Part shown: positions 32,507 through 40,479 of the stretch, piece by piece
Position numbering within the stretch: position 1 is the first letter of the stretch
Layout of the letters: the number at the start of each line of letters is the position of its first letter
Source of the DNA: RYN-122 sp963761655
GTDB lineage: Bacteria; Actinomycetota; Actinomycetes; Mycobacteriales; SCTD01
Reading direction: 5' to 3'
NCBI GenBank assembly: GCA_963761655.1
Contig: CAVXHI010000008.1
Coordinates: 372,001-436,000 of the forward strand
DNA length: 64,000 nucleotides
Notes under the pieces: generated by a model
What the model was told of the DNA's origin: nothing
The model's input: only the letters and a program-made list of their open reading frames with translations
Database searches by the model: none
Program-made: the position numbers and the translations under genes

Positions 32507-33736
32507 GGCGAGGCCTTGCCGCCCGGGCAGCTCCCGGCCGCCGAGACACGGACGCGCCGCTCGGCTGCCGAGCTGGCCTCGTTGCTCCCGAAGACGCACA
32601 CAGGTCGACGTGCCGTCGGCCCGCTGGAACTCCACCTGGCCGCTCTCGACCAGGACGAACGACGCCTCCGCCGAGGGCGCCAGCGGCAGACCCTCGCGGG
32701 GGCAGTCCGCGCAGTACGCCGTGACAGCGCTGTCGGTGTCGTTCTCCAGCACGACGCGCTGCCCCGACGGCGCCTCCCCGACGACGACCCGGGCGGTCGC
32801 GGTCCGGGACTCCCGCGGCGTGTCCTGGCAGCCGCCGCCCGTGCTGACCGTCGCCGTGACGGTGTAGCTCCCGGCGGCGTCGTACGTGGTGTCGACGTCG
32901 AAGCCCTGGTCGGACGGCTGCACCACGTAGGGACCCTCGTACGGCGTGCAGGCGGACGAGGCGACCGGGAGGCCGGCGCCCGAGCCGTTGCCGAAGTCGA
33001 CGGTGCCGCCGCTCTGTGCGCCGTCGGTGTCGCGCACCCGGACGTGCACGCGGACCCGCTGGCCGGCCTGCGGGCGCTCCGGCGCGACCGTGACCGTGAC
33101 CCGGAGGCCGGGCCCGGGCGCCGCGACGGCGGGAGACGACGGGGCGGAAGGTGAGGGTGCGGCCTCCGGGGACGGCGACGTCGGGGTGGTCGGGGACGGT
33201 GCCGGCGCGTCCTCGCCGCCTGGCTCGCACCGACCGGCGACCAGACCGACCCACCCCGCCGGCGCGTCCTGCTCCTGCAGAGCGGTGATGCGCCAGGCGC
33301 CGGAGGTCAGGACGGCGGAGTTCATGGTCTGGCTGAGGACGGTCCAGCCGCGCTGCGGCACGCCCGAGGTCTCACCCAGGCTCGCCGCCAGGCGCTCGGC
33401 GGCGGCCTCGGGGGTGGCCTCCCGCGGCACCCCGTCCGCGGTGCCGCTGCCGACGGGGTCCAGGCCGCAGCCGGACGGGACCGTCGACGGCGTCGCCTCT
33501 GCGGAGGGCTCGGACGACGGTGTCAGGGCGGCGACGTCGACCCGCTGCCGCAGCGCCTCCCCGTCCCCGTCCCCGGGCGCGAGCAGGACCACGCCGAGCA
33601 CCGCCAGGCAGGCCAGGACGGTGCCTCCGACGGTGAGCGGAGCGCGGTACCGCCACGGCGTGTGGACCGGTCGGGTCAGCCCGGTCGGGGCGCCGTCCGC
33701 CAGCTCGCCCAGCGCGCGGCGCAGGTCGTCGGTCAC
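32497..33736 (-). CDS. Membrane protein coupled to the SigE sigma gene, PKD-like outer part, end disturbed
   Basis: A protein of about 412 residues if repaired. N-terminus cytoplasmic (VTDDLRRALGELADG), one transmembrane segment (LTVGGTVLACLAVLGVVLLA, about 34-53), a Ser/Pro-rich linker, then a PKD-like beta domain (TVDFGNGSGAG ... DTTYDAAGSYTVTATVS). The frame runs on past its expected end; a one-base change near 32,602 moves the tail to VCVFGSNEASSAAERR... with a stop at 32,497. The start GTG overlaps the stop of the sigma gene, so it may be its regulator, though the classic zinc-binding anti-sigma motif is missing. Confidence 0.72.
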
Positions 33737-34236
33737 GAGACCTCTTCGGGGGTCAGCGCCAGGCCGTGCTGACGCAGGGCGGTGAGCGCGCGGGACGTGC
33801 GGGACTTGACCGTTCCCGGGGCGACGCCGAGCAGCTCGGCGGTCTGCGCCTCGCTGAGGTCGTCGTAGAAGCGCAGGACGACGACGGCCCGCTGCGCCGG
33901 GGGCAGCGCCAGCAGGGCCCGGCGCAGGACGTCGCGGCGGTCCGCGGCCTCGACGTCGCCGGACCCGCCCGGCTCGGGCAGGACCTCGGTCGCCCGCTCG
34001 CCGTGCCACCTCCGGCGTCGCCAGCTCACGGCCTGGGTGGCGAGGACGCGCCGGACGTAGGCCTCGCCCGCCTCCACCGACCGCAGGTGGTGCCAGCGGG
34101 CGTGGGTACGGGTCAGCGCGACCTGCAGCAGGTCTTCCGCGAGGTGCGGGTCGCCGGTCAGCAGGTAGGCGGTCCGGAGCAGGGCGCCCGAGCGCGCGAC
34201 GACGAGCGCCTCGAAGTCGGCGTCCTGCTCGCTCAC
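33733..34236 (-). CDS. SigE family RNA polymerase sigma factor (ECF type)
   Basis: A 167-residue ECF sigma factor. Region 2: LLRTAYLLTGDPHLAEDLLQVALTRTHARWHHL near residues 19-51; region 4: LPPAQRAVVVLRFYDDLSEAQTAELLGVAPGTVKSRTSRAL near 110-150 with the helix-turn-helix. Typical of the actinobacterial SigE family, about 165-175 residues. Its stop overlaps the start of the membrane protein gene, a classic sigma/anti-sigma arrangement. Start GTG. Confidence 0.93.
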   Translation of the reverse strand: MSEQDADFEALVVARSGALLRTAYLLTGDPHLAEDLLQVALTRTHARWHHLRSVEAGEAYVRRVLATQAVSWRRRRWHGERATEVLPEPGGSGDVEAADRRDVLRRALLALPPAQRAVVVLRFYDDLSEAQTAELLGVAPGTVKSRTSRALTALRQHGLALTPEEVS

Positions 34237-34298
34237 GGGTCCCCCTGTCGGTGCGGTGTCCCGGTCAAGACGCGGTGGGACGGTGAGAAGGTTCCGTC

Positions 34299-34676
34299 AT
34301 GTCGCTCGCGTTCCAGGTCACGTTCGACTGCGCCGAGCCGGCCCGCGTGGCCGCCTTCTGGTGCGAGGTCCTCGGCTACCGGCTGGTCCCCACCGACGAC
34401 ACCCACTGGGCCGCGGCGGTCGACCCCGACGGCGCCGGGCCGCGGCTGTTCTTCCAGCAGGTGCCGGAGGGCAAGGCGGTCAAGAACCGGCTGCACCTCG
34501 ACGTGCGCGTCGGCACCGGGCTGACGGGCCGCGAGCGGCTGACGGTCCTCGAGGCGGAGGCCGCCCGGCTGGTCGCGCTCGGTGCGTCCCGCGGGCCGCT
34601 GCTGCTCGCCGACGGTGTCGACGAGTCGTGCCAGGTCATGCACGACGTCGAGGGCAACGAGTTCTGCCTGGACTGA
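34299..34676 (+). CDS. VOC (glyoxalase-like) family protein
   Basis: A 125-residue single-module vicinal oxygen chelate protein. It has FQVTFDCAEPARVAAFWCEVLGYRLVP at the start, RLFFQQVPEGKAVKNRLHLDVRVG in the middle and DVEGNEFCLD at the end, which are the two repeated beta-alpha-beta-beta-beta units. The role (metal-dependent isomerase, lyase or resistance protein) cannot be told. It is 10 bases ahead of the phosphatase gene and in the same direction. Confidence 0.88.
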   Translation: MSLAFQVTFDCAEPARVAAFWCEVLGYRLVPTDDTHWAAAVDPDGAGPRLFFQQVPEGKAVKNRLHLDVRVGTGLTGRERLTVLEAEAARLVALGASRGPLLLADGVDESCQVMHDVEGNEFCLD

Positions 34677-34686
34677 CACTGGGAGG

Positions 34687-35310
34687 GTGCCCCGCCTGCC
34701 GTTCGACCTGCCCGCGACCCCTGGGGTGCGCACGGTGCTGCTGTCCCGGCACGGCCGCACGGTCGCGAACGAGCGGCACGTCAACCAGTCGTGGGACGAG
34801 TGGGGCCTGTCGCCCGCAGGCCTCGCGGACGCCCTGGTGGCCCGCGCGTGGTGGTCGGGCCGCCCGGTCGCGCGCGTCGTCAGCTCACCGCTGCGCCGGC
34901 CGCTGCAGACGGCCCGGGCAGTCCTCGGCCGGGTGGACGCCCTCGACGCCGGGTGGGCCGAGATCGCGAGCCCCGGCGTCGTCGGGCTGACGACGGCGGA
35001 GGCGCACGAGCGCTTCCCGGAGCTGTACCGGGCGGACGGCTGGCCGGTCCTGCACGCCGCGGGCGGCGCCGACGTCGAGGAGACGGCCGTGCTGCGGGAG
35101 CGGGTGCAGCAGGCGCTGCGCCGGACCGCCGCGGGCGTGGCGCCCGGGGAGACCACCGCGGTCTTCAGCCACGGCGCGTGCGTGGCCTACCTGGCGCAGG
35201 CCGCCGGTCTGGACGCGCCCACGGTCGCGAACCTCGGCGTCCTGGAGCTGCGGGTCGACCCGTCGTCCGGCTGGGAGGCCGTGGCGCTGCACGACCCGGT
35301 CAACGGCTGA
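34687..35310 (+). CDS. Histidine phosphatase family protein
   Basis: A 207-residue phosphoglycerate-mutase-fold protein. The catalytic motif LLSRHGRTVAN is at residues 18-28 (phospho-His near 22), the second Arg is in VVSSPLRRPLQTA, and the second catalytic His is in AVFSHGACVAYL. The family includes broad phosphatases and cobalamin-pathway CobC-type enzymes; substrate unknown. GTG start follows GGGAGG closely. Last bases overlap the GNAT gene on the other strand. Confidence 0.88.
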   Translation: MPRLPFDLPATPGVRTVLLSRHGRTVANERHVNQSWDEWGLSPAGLADALVARAWWSGRPVARVVSSPLRRPLQTARAVLGRVDALDAGWAEIASPGVVGLTTAEAHERFPELYRADGWPVLHAAGGADVEETAVLRERVQQALRRTAAGVAPGETTAVFSHGACVAYLAQAAGLDAPTVANLGVLELRVDPSSGWEAVALHDPVNG

Positions 35311-35719
35311 CCTCGCCGCCGGCCCGGAGCGGCCGGACGCCGTCCACCTCCGCGCCGTCGGGCACGAACCCCAGCCGCTCCAGCGCCCCGACGACGTCGG
35401 CCGGCGCCGACGTCGACACCCGCGGGTACCGCTCCAGCAGCGCCCGCACCAGGGCGGTCCCGACGCCGGTGCGCTGCCGGGCGGGCAGCACCGCGACGGT
35501 CGTCAGCTGCAGCGCCGAGCCCACGAGCCCGGCCAGCAGCACGCCGACCACGTCCTCGTCCTGCTCGGCGACGAGCACGAGGGAGGTCGGGGAGCGGAGC
35601 GTCGCCCGGAAGCGCTGCGCCCTCGTCCCCCCGCTGCGCAGACCCGCCTGGGCGAGGGCGCTCTGCCACACCCGCAGGGCGGCGTCGTCGTCGAGCCCGG
35701 TGCCTACCCGGACGTGCAC
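35300..35719 (-). CDS. GNAT family N-acetyltransferase
   Basis: A 139-residue GNAT. The acetyl-CoA binding motif is VAVLPARQRTGVGTALVRALLE near residues 83-104, preceded by VGSALQLTTVAV. The start GTG overlaps the last 16 bases of lipB, so it is coupled to it. Its substrate is unknown. The lipB-GNAT pairing is not standard, so I make no functional link. Confidence 0.85.
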   Translation of the reverse strand: MHVRVGTGLDDDAALRVWQSALAQAGLRSGGTRAQRFRATLRSPTSLVLVAEQDEDVVGVLLAGLVGSALQLTTVAVLPARQRTGVGTALVRALLERYPRVSTSAPADVVGALERLGFVPDGAEVDGVRPLRAGGEVSR

Positions 35720-36333
35720 GTGACCGCGGTCAGCGCCGGCAGGCGTGCCTCGAGCCGCGGCAGGACCTCGTCGACCGTCACCGACCTCCCGAGCTCGTCC
35801 CTCAGCGACGTGACGGTGGCGTCGGAGATCCCGCACGGGACGATCGCGTCGTAGGCGGTGAGGTCGGGGTCGACGTTGAGGGCGAAGCCGTGCATCGTCA
35901 CGCCCCGGGCCACCCGGATGCCGATGGCCGCGACCTTGCGGGCGCCGTCGGGCGTCCAGACGCCGCTGCGTCCCTCGACCCGGCCGGTCGCGAGCCCCAG
36001 GTCGGTGCAGACGTCGATGAGGACCTGCTCGAGCCGGCGGACGTAGGCGACGACGTCGACCGGGTCGGCCAGCCGCAGCACCGGGTAGCCGGTGACCTGC
36101 CCCGGGCCGTGCCAGGTGATCTTGCCGCCGCGGTCGACGTCGACCACCGGGACGTCCCCGCCGAGGGGGCGCTCCCACGGCTCGGTCCGCTTGCCCGCCG
36201 TGAACACCGGCTCGTGCTGCAGCAGGAGCACCGTGTCGGGAGCCTCGCCCGCGACGACCCGGGCGTGCAGCGCGCGCTGCTGCGCCAGCCCGTCGTCGTA
36301 GGGGACGAGCCCGGGGACGCGCACCAGCTCCAC
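35704..36333 (-). CDS. lipB: Octanoyl-[acyl-carrier-protein]-protein N-octanoyltransferase
   Basis: A 209-residue LipB. It has LLLQHEPVFTAGKRT near the start, GGKITWHGPGQVTGYPVLRL, the catalytic Lys in GARKVAAIGIRV and the nucleophilic Cys in VPCGISDATVTS. It transfers the octanoyl chain from acyl carrier protein to the lipoyl domains of E2 proteins and GcvH; LipA then adds the sulfurs. E2 (sucB) and E3 (lpdA) are at 45-48 kb. Start GTG. It is not next to lipA here, with the LLM, sigma and phosphatase genes in between. Confidence 0.95.
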   Translation of the reverse strand: MELVRVPGLVPYDDGLAQQRALHARVVAGEAPDTVLLLQHEPVFTAGKRTEPWERPLGGDVPVVDVDRGGKITWHGPGQVTGYPVLRLADPVDVVAYVRRLEQVLIDVCTDLGLATGRVEGRSGVWTPDGARKVAAIGIRVARGVTMHGFALNVDPDLTAYDAIVPCGISDATVTSLRDELGRSVTVDEVLPRLEARLPALTAVTCTSG

Positions 36334-36454
36334 GCGTCGAGGCTAGCCCCGGGCCGGCGGTGCCGCGCGTTACCACCCGTTCGGGTCAAGCCTGCAGGTG
36401 TGCGGTGCCGAGACAGAGCAGGACGAACGTCCCGCAGACCCTGGAGCCCTCCCC

Positions 36455-37030
36455 GTGCGCACCCTCGCCAAGACCGCCACCGGCGTCCTCGCCACCGCCG
36501 CCCTGATCCTGACCCCGGTCCTCGCCGGCACCAGCGCCGCCGCCCCCCACAAGGCCCCGGCGTCCCACAGCACGCACGCGAAGCCCGCGAAGCCCGCGAA
36601 GGCCGCCAAGCCCAAGCCGGCCAAGCCCGCGAAGCCGGCCAAGCCGAGCAAGGCCAAGGCGAAGGTCGTCGTCGTCGGGATCGTCAGCGCGACCCAGACC
36701 GTCGCCAGCGGTGCGACGTCGACGGTGCTCATCAAGGTCACCGTCCAGGGCGGGAGCGACAAGGACTACCGCCGCGGCTCCGTCGCGACGATCCGCGTCA
36801 CCAAGGACACCGTCGTCAAGCGCAACCACGGCCGCAAGGCCCGGTACGAGCTGCGCGTCGGCGACAAGGTCACCGTGCACGCTCGTCGCGCCGCTGACGG
36901 CACCCTGACCGCCTTCTACGTCGCGGCCAGCGGCCGACCCGCCCCGAAGCCGGTGCAGACGTCGCCGTCCTCGACGAGCACCGCCACCGCGGGCACGCAC
37001 CACGAGGACGACGACGACGACCGCGACTGA
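36455..37030 (+). CDS. Secreted Lys/Ala/Pro-repeat protein with a DUF5666-like domain
   Basis: A 191-residue exported protein. Signal peptide: VRTLAKTATGVLATAALILT, cleaved near TSAAA (residues 1-30). Then a KPAKPAKAAKPKPAK-type repeat (about 38-65), very basic. Then a beta domain (VVVVGIVSATQTVASG, TIRVTKDTVVKRN, LRVGDKVTVHARRAADGTL, FYVAASG), close to the DUF5666/OB-like domain of exported actinobacterial proteins. The tail is rich in Ser/Thr with HHEDDDDDRD at the end, an acidic, metal-binding-looking motif. Repeated TGACCGC blocks follow the stop. Confidence 0.8.
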   Translation: MRTLAKTATGVLATAALILTPVLAGTSAAAPHKAPASHSTHAKPAKPAKAAKPKPAKPAKPAKPSKAKAKVVVVGIVSATQTVASGATSTVLIKVTVQGGSDKDYRRGSVATIRVTKDTVVKRNHGRKARYELRVGDKVTVHARRAADGTLTAFYVAASGRPAPKPVQTSPSSTSTATAGTHHEDDDDDRD

Positions 37031-37048
37031 CCGCTGACCGCTGACCGC
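37028..37048 (+). repeat. Triple TGACCGC repeat at the stop codon
   Basis: The stop codon of the secreted protein gene is the first TGA of three tandem copies of TGACCGC (21 bases). In the gene's frame this places further TGA triplets downstream. It is followed directly by the terminator hairpin. Confidence 0.6.
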
Positions 37049-37082
37049 AGGCCCGGCTCCCGCACACGGGGGCCGGGCCTGC
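37047..37082. terminator. Bidirectional terminator hairpin
   Basis: An 11 bp perfect stem GCAGGCCCGGC / GCCGGGCCTGC with a 14 base loop, lying between the secreted-protein gene (plus) and the peptidase E-like gene (minus, stop at 37084). Symmetrical, so it can end both transcripts. Confidence 0.7.
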
Positions 37083-37083
37083 G

Positions 37084-37788
37084 TCAGGTCAGCAGCCGCG
37101 GGACGACGCGCTCCTCGCCGTCCGGCGTGACCCGCCAGGCGTAGGCGCCCTCCCGGTCGGCCACGGCCTCGACGAAGCGGCCGTCGACGTGGTGCAGCCC
37201 GACGCCGTCGTCCGCGGCCCAGCCCGCTTCGAGCACGCCCTCGGCGACGAGCCGGCGGTACAGCGGACGGCGTTCGCCCTCGGAGTCGTAGTGCGGGCAG
37301 GTCGAGCCCTCGACGAGGCGCAGGCCGTCGGTCCAGGGGCGCAGCCGCGGCCCGAAGGAGTCGGTCGTGCCTCCGCTGCTCCAGCACAGGGCTCCCGCGC
37401 TGACCCCGGCGAGGACGACGCCGGCCCCGTGCGCCTCGCGCAGGACGTCGTCGACGCCGTGCAGCCGCCAGAGCGCCATGAGCCCGGCGACGCTCCCGCC
37501 CCACACCCACACGAGGTCCTGCGCCAGCAGGTGCGCCCGGACGTCGGCGACGTTGGGCATCGGCAGCAGCGCCAGGTGGCTCACCCGCTCGGGGCGGCCG
37601 GCGAAGGCGGCGTAGAACGACGCGACCGTGCCGGCGTCGTCGCCCATCGCGGTGAACAGGCCGCACACCCGCGGCTGCTCGGCGCCGGTGAGGTCGAGCG
37701 CGTGCTGCAGCAGCGGGCCGACCTGCAGCTGCCACCGGCTGTCGCGGGTCATCCCGCCGCCGCCGCACGCGAGGACGTGGGCGGTCAC
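37084..37788 (-). CDS. Peptidase E-like protein (S51 family)
   Basis: A 234-residue type 1 glutamine amidotransferase-like protein of the peptidase S51 family. It has GGGGMTRDSRW near the start, GLFTAMGDDAG, the catalytic Ser elbow GVSAGALCWSSGG and STCPHYDSEGERRPLY, as in family members. Family role: cleavage of Asp-X dipeptides; activity here is not known. Its GTG start overlaps the end of the FAD oxidoreductase gene (GTGA), so they are coupled. Confidence 0.87.
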   Translation of the reverse strand: MTAHVLACGGGGMTRDSRWQLQVGPLLQHALDLTGAEQPRVCGLFTAMGDDAGTVASFYAAFAGRPERVSHLALLPMPNVADVRAHLLAQDLVWVWGGSVAGLMALWRLHGVDDVLREAHGAGVVLAGVSAGALCWSSGGTTDSFGPRLRPWTDGLRLVEGSTCPHYDSEGERRPLYRRLVAEGVLEAGWAADDGVGLHHVDGRFVEAVADREGAYAWRVTPDGEERVVPRLLT

Positions 37789-38966
37789 GCGCCCAGCTCC
37801 TGCAGCACGGCCTCGGCGGCCCGTCGGCCGCTCACGAGGGCGCCCTGGATCGAGCCGCTGTCGCGGTGGTCGCCGCAGACGAACAGGCCCCCGCCGAGCC
37901 GGACCTCCCTGCGCAGCCGGCCCATCGGCGGCCGCTGGTCGGGCAGCGCCTCGACGACGTCGTACCGCGCGACGTGCTCCCAGGCGGCGGTGTCGACGCC
38001 GTACAGCCGCTGCAGGTGCGCCCGGACGACGGGCTCGTCGGCGTCGCCGCTGACCACGCTCGAGCTGACCAGGTGGCGACCCGGGGCGTACGACGGCGCC
38101 GCGTTGGTCAGCACGACGGTGTTCGCGACCGGCCCGCGCCTCTCCCCGTCGAGCACGATGGCCGCCTCGCGCACCGGGGCGTCGGGAGCCAGGTGGTAGT
38201 GCGTGGTGACGCTGCGCATGGCGGGGACCGCCAGGTCGGGCAGCAGCCGGGCGGCGGCCGGCGGGGAGGTCGCGACCACGACGGCGCGGGCCGACGGGAG
38301 CCTCTCGACCGCGCTCTCCAGCCGCAGGACCCCGGGCCGGAGGCGGGAGGCGAGCTGGGCGGGCATCGCGCCCATCCCGGTCGCGGGCACGCACTGCGAC
38401 CCCCGCACGAACGAGCGCCACACGACGTCGAACACCCGGCTGCTGGTGTCGAGCCGGTCCTCCAGGAACACCCCGGACAGGAACGGCCGCAGGAAGCGGT
38501 CGACGACGTCGTCGGACAGTCCGCGCCGGCGGAACAGCTCGCGCGTGGTGGTCTCGGGGCGGTCGAGGGGGACCGGTCCGTAGCCGTCCTGCAGGGCGAG
38601 GGCGACGGTGCGGAGCTTGTCGGGGAGCGACCCGATCGGGGCGCGCACCGACGAGAGCGCCCAGGTGGGGACGCTCCGCGGGTCGCCGACCCGGTGCAAC
38701 CGGTCCCCGACCCGGACCAGGGCGCCCTTGACGAAGCGCTGCAGGTCGAGGGCGTCGTGGTCGAGCACCCGCTGCGCCTCGGGGTAGCCGGTGTTGTGCA
38801 CCTGGAAGCCGCGGTCGAGCAGCATCCCGTCGACCTCGTCGGTGCGGACGCGGCCGCCCACCACCGGCTCGGCCTCGTGCAGCTCCACGTCGACGTCGGC
38901 GCGCCCCAGGTGCAGCGCGCACGCCAGCCCGGCCAGCCCTGCACCCACCACGACGACGTCTGCCAC
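37785..38966 (-). CDS. NAD(P)/FAD-dependent oxidoreductase (amine oxidase/phytoene desaturase type)
   Basis: A 393-residue flavoprotein. The dinucleotide motif VVGAGLAGLACALHLGRA is at residues 6-23, with E in ELHEAEPVVGGRVRTDEVDG; the C-terminal FAD-binding motif is GGGLFVCGDHRDSGSIQGALVSGRRAAEAV. The fold matches protoporphyrinogen-oxidase/amine-oxidase-like proteins. Substrate unknown. ATG start; the gene faces the kinase gene divergently and overlaps the peptidase E-like gene downstream. Confidence 0.9.
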   Translation of the reverse strand: MADVVVVGAGLAGLACALHLGRADVDVELHEAEPVVGGRVRTDEVDGMLLDRGFQVHNTGYPEAQRVLDHDALDLQRFVKGALVRVGDRLHRVGDPRSVPTWALSSVRAPIGSLPDKLRTVALALQDGYGPVPLDRPETTTRELFRRRGLSDDVVDRFLRPFLSGVFLEDRLDTSSRVFDVVWRSFVRGSQCVPATGMGAMPAQLASRLRPGVLRLESAVERLPSARAVVVATSPPAAARLLPDLAVPAMRSVTTHYHLAPDAPVREAAIVLDGERRGPVANTVVLTNAAPSYAPGRHLVSSSVVSGDADEPVVRAHLQRLYGVDTAAWEHVARYDVVEALPDQRPPMGRLRREVRLGGGLFVCGDHRDSGSIQGALVSGRRAAEAVLQELGA

Positions 38967-39028
38967 GGTCCGGACGCTAGCTGTGGACAGCGGGACGCCG
39001 CTCGCCGGCAGGCTCCTACCGTCGGCGC

Positions 39029-40471
39029 GTGCCCGACCTGTGGGAGCTCCCCGGCTACGACGTCCTCGAGCTCGTGGGCTTCGGCGCCACCGGAGAGGTC
39101 TGGCGCGCCCGCGAGCTCGCCACCGGCGAGACCGTCGCGCTGAAGCGGCTGCGCCCCGGTGCCGACCGGCGTGCGGTCGAGGCCCTGCGCCGCGAGGCCG
39201 CCGTGCTGCGCTCGCTCGACACCCCCTACGTCGTCCGGCTGCGCCACGTGCTCGGCGAGGGCGACGACACCGTCCTGGTGCTCGACCACGCGGGCGGCGG
39301 GTCGCTGGCCACCCTGCTGCTGCACCGGGGGCGGCTCGAGCCCGGCGAGGTGGTCACCGTCGCCGTCCCGCTGGCGGAGGCCCTCGCGGTCGCCCACTCC
39401 CACGGGCTCGTCCACGGCGACGTGACGCCCGCCAACGTCCTGTTCACCGCCCAGGGCATGCCGCTGCTGACCGACTTCGGCCTCGCGCGCGTCGCCGGGA
39501 CGCCCCTGGCCGCCGTCGACGGGACCGCCGAGTACGTCGACCCCGCGGTGGCGGCGGGCGGCGTCCCGACACCGGCGTCGGACGTCTGGGCGCTGGCCGC
39601 CGTCTGCCACCACATGCTCTCGGGCACGGCCCCGCACGACGGGCGGACGGTGGGGGAGGTGCTCAGCGCGGCGGCGGCCGGAGCGCGGGCCCCGCTCGGG
39701 CTGCTCGCCCCGACGGCTCCCCGGCCGCTCGTCTCGGCCGTCGAGGACGCCCTCGTCCCCGACCCCGCGGCCCGCCCCGACGCCGCCGCGTTCGCGGTCT
39801 CGCTGCGCCGGTCGCACGCTGCGACCGCCGTCCGGCTGACCGGCGCCCCTGCCGCGGCCGCGCCGGGCGACGCCGTCCGGGAGACCCACCGGGTCCGCGA
39901 CGCCGTCCCCGAGCCGGCCGCCGTGCCCCCGGTGCGCGGCCGGCGCCTCCCGACGGCGGTGCTCGTCGGCCTGGCCGTCCTCGCCGTGCTGGCGGCCGCG
40001 GCCGTCGTCGGGTGGCGGCTGGGCGGCTCCCCGGAGGCGGCCCGGCCGCTGCCGGACGCCCGGGGCCCGGTGGTCACGGCGTCGACGTCCGCTCCGGACT
40101 GGGCCCGCGTGCTCGACGACCTCGACGCCGCCCGTGCCCAGGCCTTCGAGGCCGGCGACGTCCCGGCGCTCGCGAAGACCTACGCGGCCGGCTCGCCCGC
40201 CCTGACCGCCGACACCGCGGTCCTGCAGCAGCTCGTCGCCGCCGGGCGGACGGCCCGCGGGGTCCGCCACACGGTCCGGTCGGTGGAGCAGGCGAGCTTC
40301 GACGGCACGACGGCCCGGCTGCAGGTCCGCGACGTGCTGGCCGCCTACGAGGTGCTGGACCGCAGCGGGGCCGTGCTCGAGCAGCGGCCGGCCCGCGGGG
40401 AGGCCGCGTACGACGTCGTCGTGGTGCGGACGCCGCAGGGGTTCCGGCTGCGCGAGGTCACGGCCGGCTAG
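39029..40471 (+). CDS. Ser/Thr protein kinase with one membrane span and an outer domain
   Basis: A 480-residue transmembrane kinase. Gly-loop GFGATGEVW, ATP-site Lys in VALKRL, alpha-C Glu in RREAAVL, catalytic loop HGDVTPANVLF (HGD instead of HRD), DFG in LTDFGLARV, and GTAEYVDP at the P+1 loop. The kinase domain ends near residue 265; one transmembrane segment lies near 312-330 (AVLVGLAVLAVLAAAAVVGW), and an outer part of about 130 residues (DDLDAARAQAFEAGDVPALAKTY) with a look of an NTF2-like domain follows. Role: phosphorylation of proteins in response to an outer signal. GTG start. Confidence 0.9.
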   Translation: MPDLWELPGYDVLELVGFGATGEVWRARELATGETVALKRLRPGADRRAVEALRREAAVLRSLDTPYVVRLRHVLGEGDDTVLVLDHAGGGSLATLLLHRGRLEPGEVVTVAVPLAEALAVAHSHGLVHGDVTPANVLFTAQGMPLLTDFGLARVAGTPLAAVDGTAEYVDPAVAAGGVPTPASDVWALAAVCHHMLSGTAPHDGRTVGEVLSAAAAGARAPLGLLAPTAPRPLVSAVEDALVPDPAARPDAAAFAVSLRRSHAATAVRLTGAPAAAAPGDAVRETHRVRDAVPEPAAVPPVRGRRLPTAVLVGLAVLAVLAAAAVVGWRLGGSPEAARPLPDARGPVVTASTSAPDWARVLDDLDAARAQAFEAGDVPALAKTYAAGSPALTADTAVLQQLVAAGRTARGVRHTVRSVEQASFDGTTARLQVRDVLAAYEVLDRSGAVLEQRPARGEAAYDVVVVRTPQGFRLREVTAG

Positions 40472-40479
40472 GAGACTCC

